Assembly: GCA_964462785.1 (NCBI GenBank)
Contig: CAYWZA010000009.1
Location: forward strand, 1-33,566
Direction of reading: 5' to 3'
DNA length: 33,566 nt
Origin: JACQKA01 sp964462785
GTDB taxonomy: Bacteria > Patescibacteriota > Minisyncoccia > Phycocordibacterales > UBA2100
The notes beneath the pieces are model-generated. The model worked only from the letters and a program-made list of their open reading frames with translations, did not search any database and was not told where the DNA came from. Position numbers and translations under genes: made by a program. This document shows, piece after piece, positions 30,983 to 33,566 of the stretch (its first letter is position 1; every line of letters starts with the position of its first letter).

Positions 30983-32012
30983 TGCCCCCCGACACAATGG
31001 CAGCCGTGAAGTCATTCATGCCGAAAATGCTCACCCCCACGTACTGAAGACCCACATTGATAAAGATGCCAAGTCCGACGGTCGAGTAAAAGCGCAGCAA
31101 TTCGCCAGATACGTCCCCCCCTCGTTTCTCGAATGTCCAGTACCTGTTCACCGCAAAGCTGCATGCCGTTGCCGCGAGATATGACAACAGTTTGGCGATA
31201 GAGAACGAGTCCTGAAAGGTCCAAAGTTCCCGCGTAAGGAGATAATAGATGGAGAGGTCAACTAGGGTGTTAAGGATGCCTACCATGCAAAACTTTGAGA
31301 ATCGACTGATTATTGGACTCAGACGCACTGCATCGATTGCCATGCGCAGCATATGCGTCCATGTCATCCTGCTTCCCGCGTCATTCTCCCACTTGACCGG
31401 AACCTCCTTGATCCGATAACCATATTGCTGAGCCAGAGATAACACCTCGACATCGAACATCCATCCATTGACGTGCGCGGCACTAAAAATGTTACGAGCT
31501 GCCTTATCTGAAAACAACTTGAATCCGACCTGCGTGTCGCGAACTTGGAGAGGAATCAGTAGATGCGTCATCAGGCGAAACGCACTTCCCAGCACTTCAC
31601 GTAGCACACCCTGCTTTGTCTGGATGACGGCACCGGCAATGTGCCGGGAGCCGATCACGACATCAAATCCTTGTCCTAAATACGGGGCCAGCTTGTCCAG
31701 CTCTTGAATATCGGTCGAGCCATCGGCATCCATAAAAAGGCGCATCCGTCCGGTTGCGGAGAGCATTCCGGCCCTGACTGCGGCACCCTTGCCTTCGTTC
31801 TTTCCGAGTCGCAACACCCGCATGTATGACATGGCATCCGTAAGTTCTTTTGCGAACGCACTTGTGCCATCCGTTGATCCGTCGTCAACAACAATGACCT
31901 CGCACGAAAGTCGTTTACTTTTCACATTCACCTGAATTGAGGAAAGTGTCTTGCCAATACGTTTGGCTTCATTGAACGCGGGGATGATTATGGAGAGATC
32001 GTGAGCGGTCAT
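30933..32012 (-). CDS. GT2 glycosyltransferase fused to a GtrA membrane domain
   Basis: The 359-residue protein has an N-terminal GT-A fold domain (1-230) of the dolichyl-phosphate sugar synthase type: SIIIPAFNEAKRIG, VVDDGSTDGT (41-50), and the DAD metal site (95-97). A GtrA-like domain with four membrane helices follows (about 235-359), with FCMVGILNTLVDLSIYYLL and ending FALAKWFVFQ. The enzyme would load a sugar onto polyprenyl phosphate on the cytosolic face, and GtrA would help flip or anchor it. The ATG overlaps the stop of the upstream GT39-like gene (ATGA), so the two are coupled. Confidence 0.93.
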   Translation of the reverse strand: MTAHDLSIIIPAFNEAKRIGKTLSSIQVNVKSKRLSCEVIVVDDGSTDGTSAFAKELTDAMSYMRVLRLGKNEGKGAAVRAGMLSATGRMRLFMDADGSTDIQELDKLAPYLGQGFDVVIGSRHIAGAVIQTKQGVLREVLGSAFRLMTHLLIPLQVRDTQVGFKLFSDKAARNIFSAAHVNGWMFDVEVLSLAQQYGYRIKEVPVKWENDAGSRMTWTHMLRMAIDAVRLSPIISRFSKFCMVGILNTLVDLSIYYLLTRELWTFQDSFSIAKLLSYLAATACSFAVNRYWTFEKRGGDVSGELLRFYSTVGLGIFINVGLQYVGVSIFGMNDFTAAIVSGGITAVWGFALAKWFVFQ

Positions 32013-33496
32013 GGTCGAGGGACGTAGTTGAATGTTGGCAATTGCAGATCACTCGGTGAATACATGAGAGCAAAAAACTTCCCCAGGTATAGTAACTCTA
32101 GCCCTGGGTATACGGGCTTCTCCGGATTATAGAAAAAGTAAGACATTCCTTCAGGGCTTGCGATAAGGTAGAACGGTCCCGTGAGTGTCGTGCCGCCCAC
32201 AACCGCCGGATCAATCGATTGTGCCCCAGTATCGCCATAGTAGTTGAGTGACTCGACCACCAGCGAATCTAAAACGTACAGCGGGACTTCTGCGCTGTCG
32301 CGATGGGTTTTATATATCTGGCCAGCTGCTTGCTCGTCGAATGTATATGGGGGTACTTTTGACGACATCAGTGAAAGACAGAAGGTTGCTGCCCCGATCA
32401 CGCATAAGAACATCAGAAACTCCACGAAATCTTTCACTTCCCTCTGCTCGCGGAAAAACTCGAAAAGATGATGGAAGGACAGCGCAATGCTCAGCGCAAA
32501 GAACGGAAAGGCAGGCATGACATACGGCCCGAGATGTGTACGCGCTAGCGTAAAGAGTATAAAAATGCCTGCAGCCACTGCGAGCGGAACCAGTGCGTCT
32601 AGGAGCGTTTCGTTCCTATTCACCTTCTTTGCACGAGTGAAAAGTGTGAGTATACCAACTTGCACAGCAAGCACTACGTTCCAAGGCGCATACCATGGAA
32701 AAAACATTACCGCGTAGTCAGTGATGTTCGAGGTGCCGGTAAGTGGCGAGATGGCGCGCGTGAGAACTTGTCGGCCGAGGTAGTCACTCCAGAACGCCAT
32801 CCCGAAGCGCACGGTCTCATATAGGTGCCACGGAACGACAATGAGCGCCGCGAGGCCCGCACCCCACCAAAGATAACGGCTCCATATTTGTCCCCAGTTA
32901 GAGTAGTAGAAACCATAGAGAAGTATAATGGGAATCGCGAGCAAAGCGATGACACTCTTGAACAAGAAGCCGATGGCAATGAAAGGAAGGATCCAGAGTA
33001 GGCAACGCTCATCCTTTCTGGATTTAAGATAGAAAAATAAGGCGGTCAAAATACAGAGAACGACTGCTGAGTCCAACCGTGCCTCCTTTGCAAAAACGTA
33101 GAACGAATTTGAAAAAAGGAGCACCAAAAAACCAAGAGCGGAGGCTGCCTGGCTAGCCGCAAGCTCACGTGCAATCAGGTAGACGAGCCAGCAGCACAGC
33201 ACCGAGGCCAAGATCGATGGTATGCGAAAGGAGAACTCACGCTCACCAAAGATACTGACACTGCCCATTGATAACCAGAGGTACAGCGGCGGCTTTTCAA
33301 ACCAGTTGCTACCGCCCTTCGTAAGAGTCATCAGATTGCCACTCTCGAGTGTATCGACAATTACTTTCGCATACGTAGCCTCATCGTAGTCGACTAGCGG
33401 TCGATTGATATCAATGCTTAGGAATATTCCTGCGCTTAAAATAAGTGATATCTGAAGCCACAATGCGGGCTGAGCGAGAAAATGTCGCAACGACAT
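32009..33496 (-). CDS. GT39/ArnT-like membrane glycosyltransferase
   Basis: The 495-residue polytopic protein has an N-terminal helix, then RPLVDYDEATYAKV with the Asp38-Glu39 pair that marks the catalytic loop of PMT/ArnT (GT-C fold) enzymes, GGSNWFEKPPLYLW, and about ten membrane helices, followed by a soluble C-terminal domain (from about 400). Such enzymes move sugars from polyprenyl phosphate to proteins or lipids outside the membrane. With the coupled GT2-GtrA gene it forms a donor-plus-transferase pair. TATCAA (33504-33509) lies 7 nt before the ATG; the contig-end repeat starts 4 bp further upstream. Confidence 0.9.
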   Translation of the reverse strand: MSLRHFLAQPALWLQISLILSAGIFLSIDINRPLVDYDEATYAKVIVDTLESGNLMTLTKGGSNWFEKPPLYLWLSMGSVSIFGEREFSFRIPSILASVLCCWLVYLIARELAASQAASALGFLVLLFSNSFYVFAKEARLDSAVVLCILTALFFYLKSRKDERCLLWILPFIAIGFLFKSVIALLAIPIILLYGFYYSNWGQIWSRYLWWGAGLAALIVVPWHLYETVRFGMAFWSDYLGRQVLTRAISPLTGTSNITDYAVMFFPWYAPWNVVLAVQVGILTLFTRAKKVNRNETLLDALVPLAVAAGIFILFTLARTHLGPYVMPAFPFFALSIALSFHHLFEFFREQREVKDFVEFLMFLCVIGAATFCLSLMSSKVPPYTFDEQAAGQIYKTHRDSAEVPLYVLDSLVVESLNYYGDTGAQSIDPAVVGGTTLTGPFYLIASPEGMSYFFYNPEKPVYPGLELLYLGKFFALMYSPSDLQLPTFNYVPRP

Positions 33497-33503
33497 ACTT
33501 AGA

Positions 33504-33509
33504 TTGATA
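33504..33509 (-). promoter_or_regulatory. -10 box of the glycosyltransferase operon, leaderless
   Basis: TATCAA lies 7 nt before the ATG at 33496; its -35 region lies in the terminal repeat. Confidence 0.45.
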
Positions 33510-33512
33510 AAA

Positions 33513-33565
33513 GTGTACTTCCCCCATTTCTTTGAACACTGAACTTGTGTAGTTAATGATGCCGT
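33513..33565. repeat. Right copy of 53-bp contig-terminal inverted repeat
   Basis: Exact reverse complement of positions 1-53. It lies in the upstream promoter region of the glycosyltransferase operon. Confidence 0.9.
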
Positions 33566-33566
33566 T

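Overview
The window reads as a chromosomal contig from a Patescibacteria/CPR bacterium, most likely a Parcubacteria-type lineage. The grounds are a complete type IV pilus locus with no outer-membrane secretin gene, a LigA with a CPR-style divergent zinc finger, a slipin-type stomatin, a DUF4349 protein, a large serine recombinase, tRNA genes without encoded CCA, and compact operons with almost no Shine-Dalgarno sites. TAA, TAG and TGA all act as stops, so the ordinary bacterial code applies. The lineage call is inference; no rRNA gene is present.

Layout. 1-4 kb is an accessory stretch: a 5'-truncated gene, two 2H phosphoesterases, an inositol-monophosphatase-family enzyme, an unusual initiator tRNA-fMet, several terminators, and intergenic repeats that copy the tRNA-fMet 3' end. 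4-9 kb holds a membrane protein and the ligA-gatC-gatA operon. 9-20.3 kb is the type IV pilus region on the minus strand: pilM-N-O-P-B, a CheY-like regulator, pilT, pilC, a separately promoted major pilin, then pilD with four minor pilins. 20.4-28 kb carries comF, secreted or anchored proteins, a metallopeptidase, a cyclophilin, a stomatin, a TspO gene broken by an amber codon, a 45-residue membrane protein and a DUF4349 protein. 28.2-30 kb is tRNA-Ser followed by a serine recombinase lying between 133-bp inverted repeats. 30.2-33.5 kb is a methyltransferase and a two-gene glycosyltransferase operon. A 53-bp inverted repeat forms both ends of the contig.

How genes work together. Pilus genes supply the motor ATPases PilB and PilT, platform PilC, alignment proteins PilM-N-O-P, pilins and the prepilin peptidase; ComF next to pilM suggests DNA uptake. 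gatC and gatA would give amidated tRNA-Gln/Asn. The GT2-GtrA fusion and the GT39-like enzyme would make and use lipid-linked sugars at the membrane.

Most striking points: (1) a 163-bp palindromic element inserted in frame in the N-terminus of LigA, like Rickettsia palindromic elements; (2) a serine recombinase unit positioned to invert itself beside tRNA-Ser, with alternative C-terminal tails; (3) a strict promoter geometry, a -10 box 6-7 nt before the start codon at 13 genes, predicting leaderless mRNAs.
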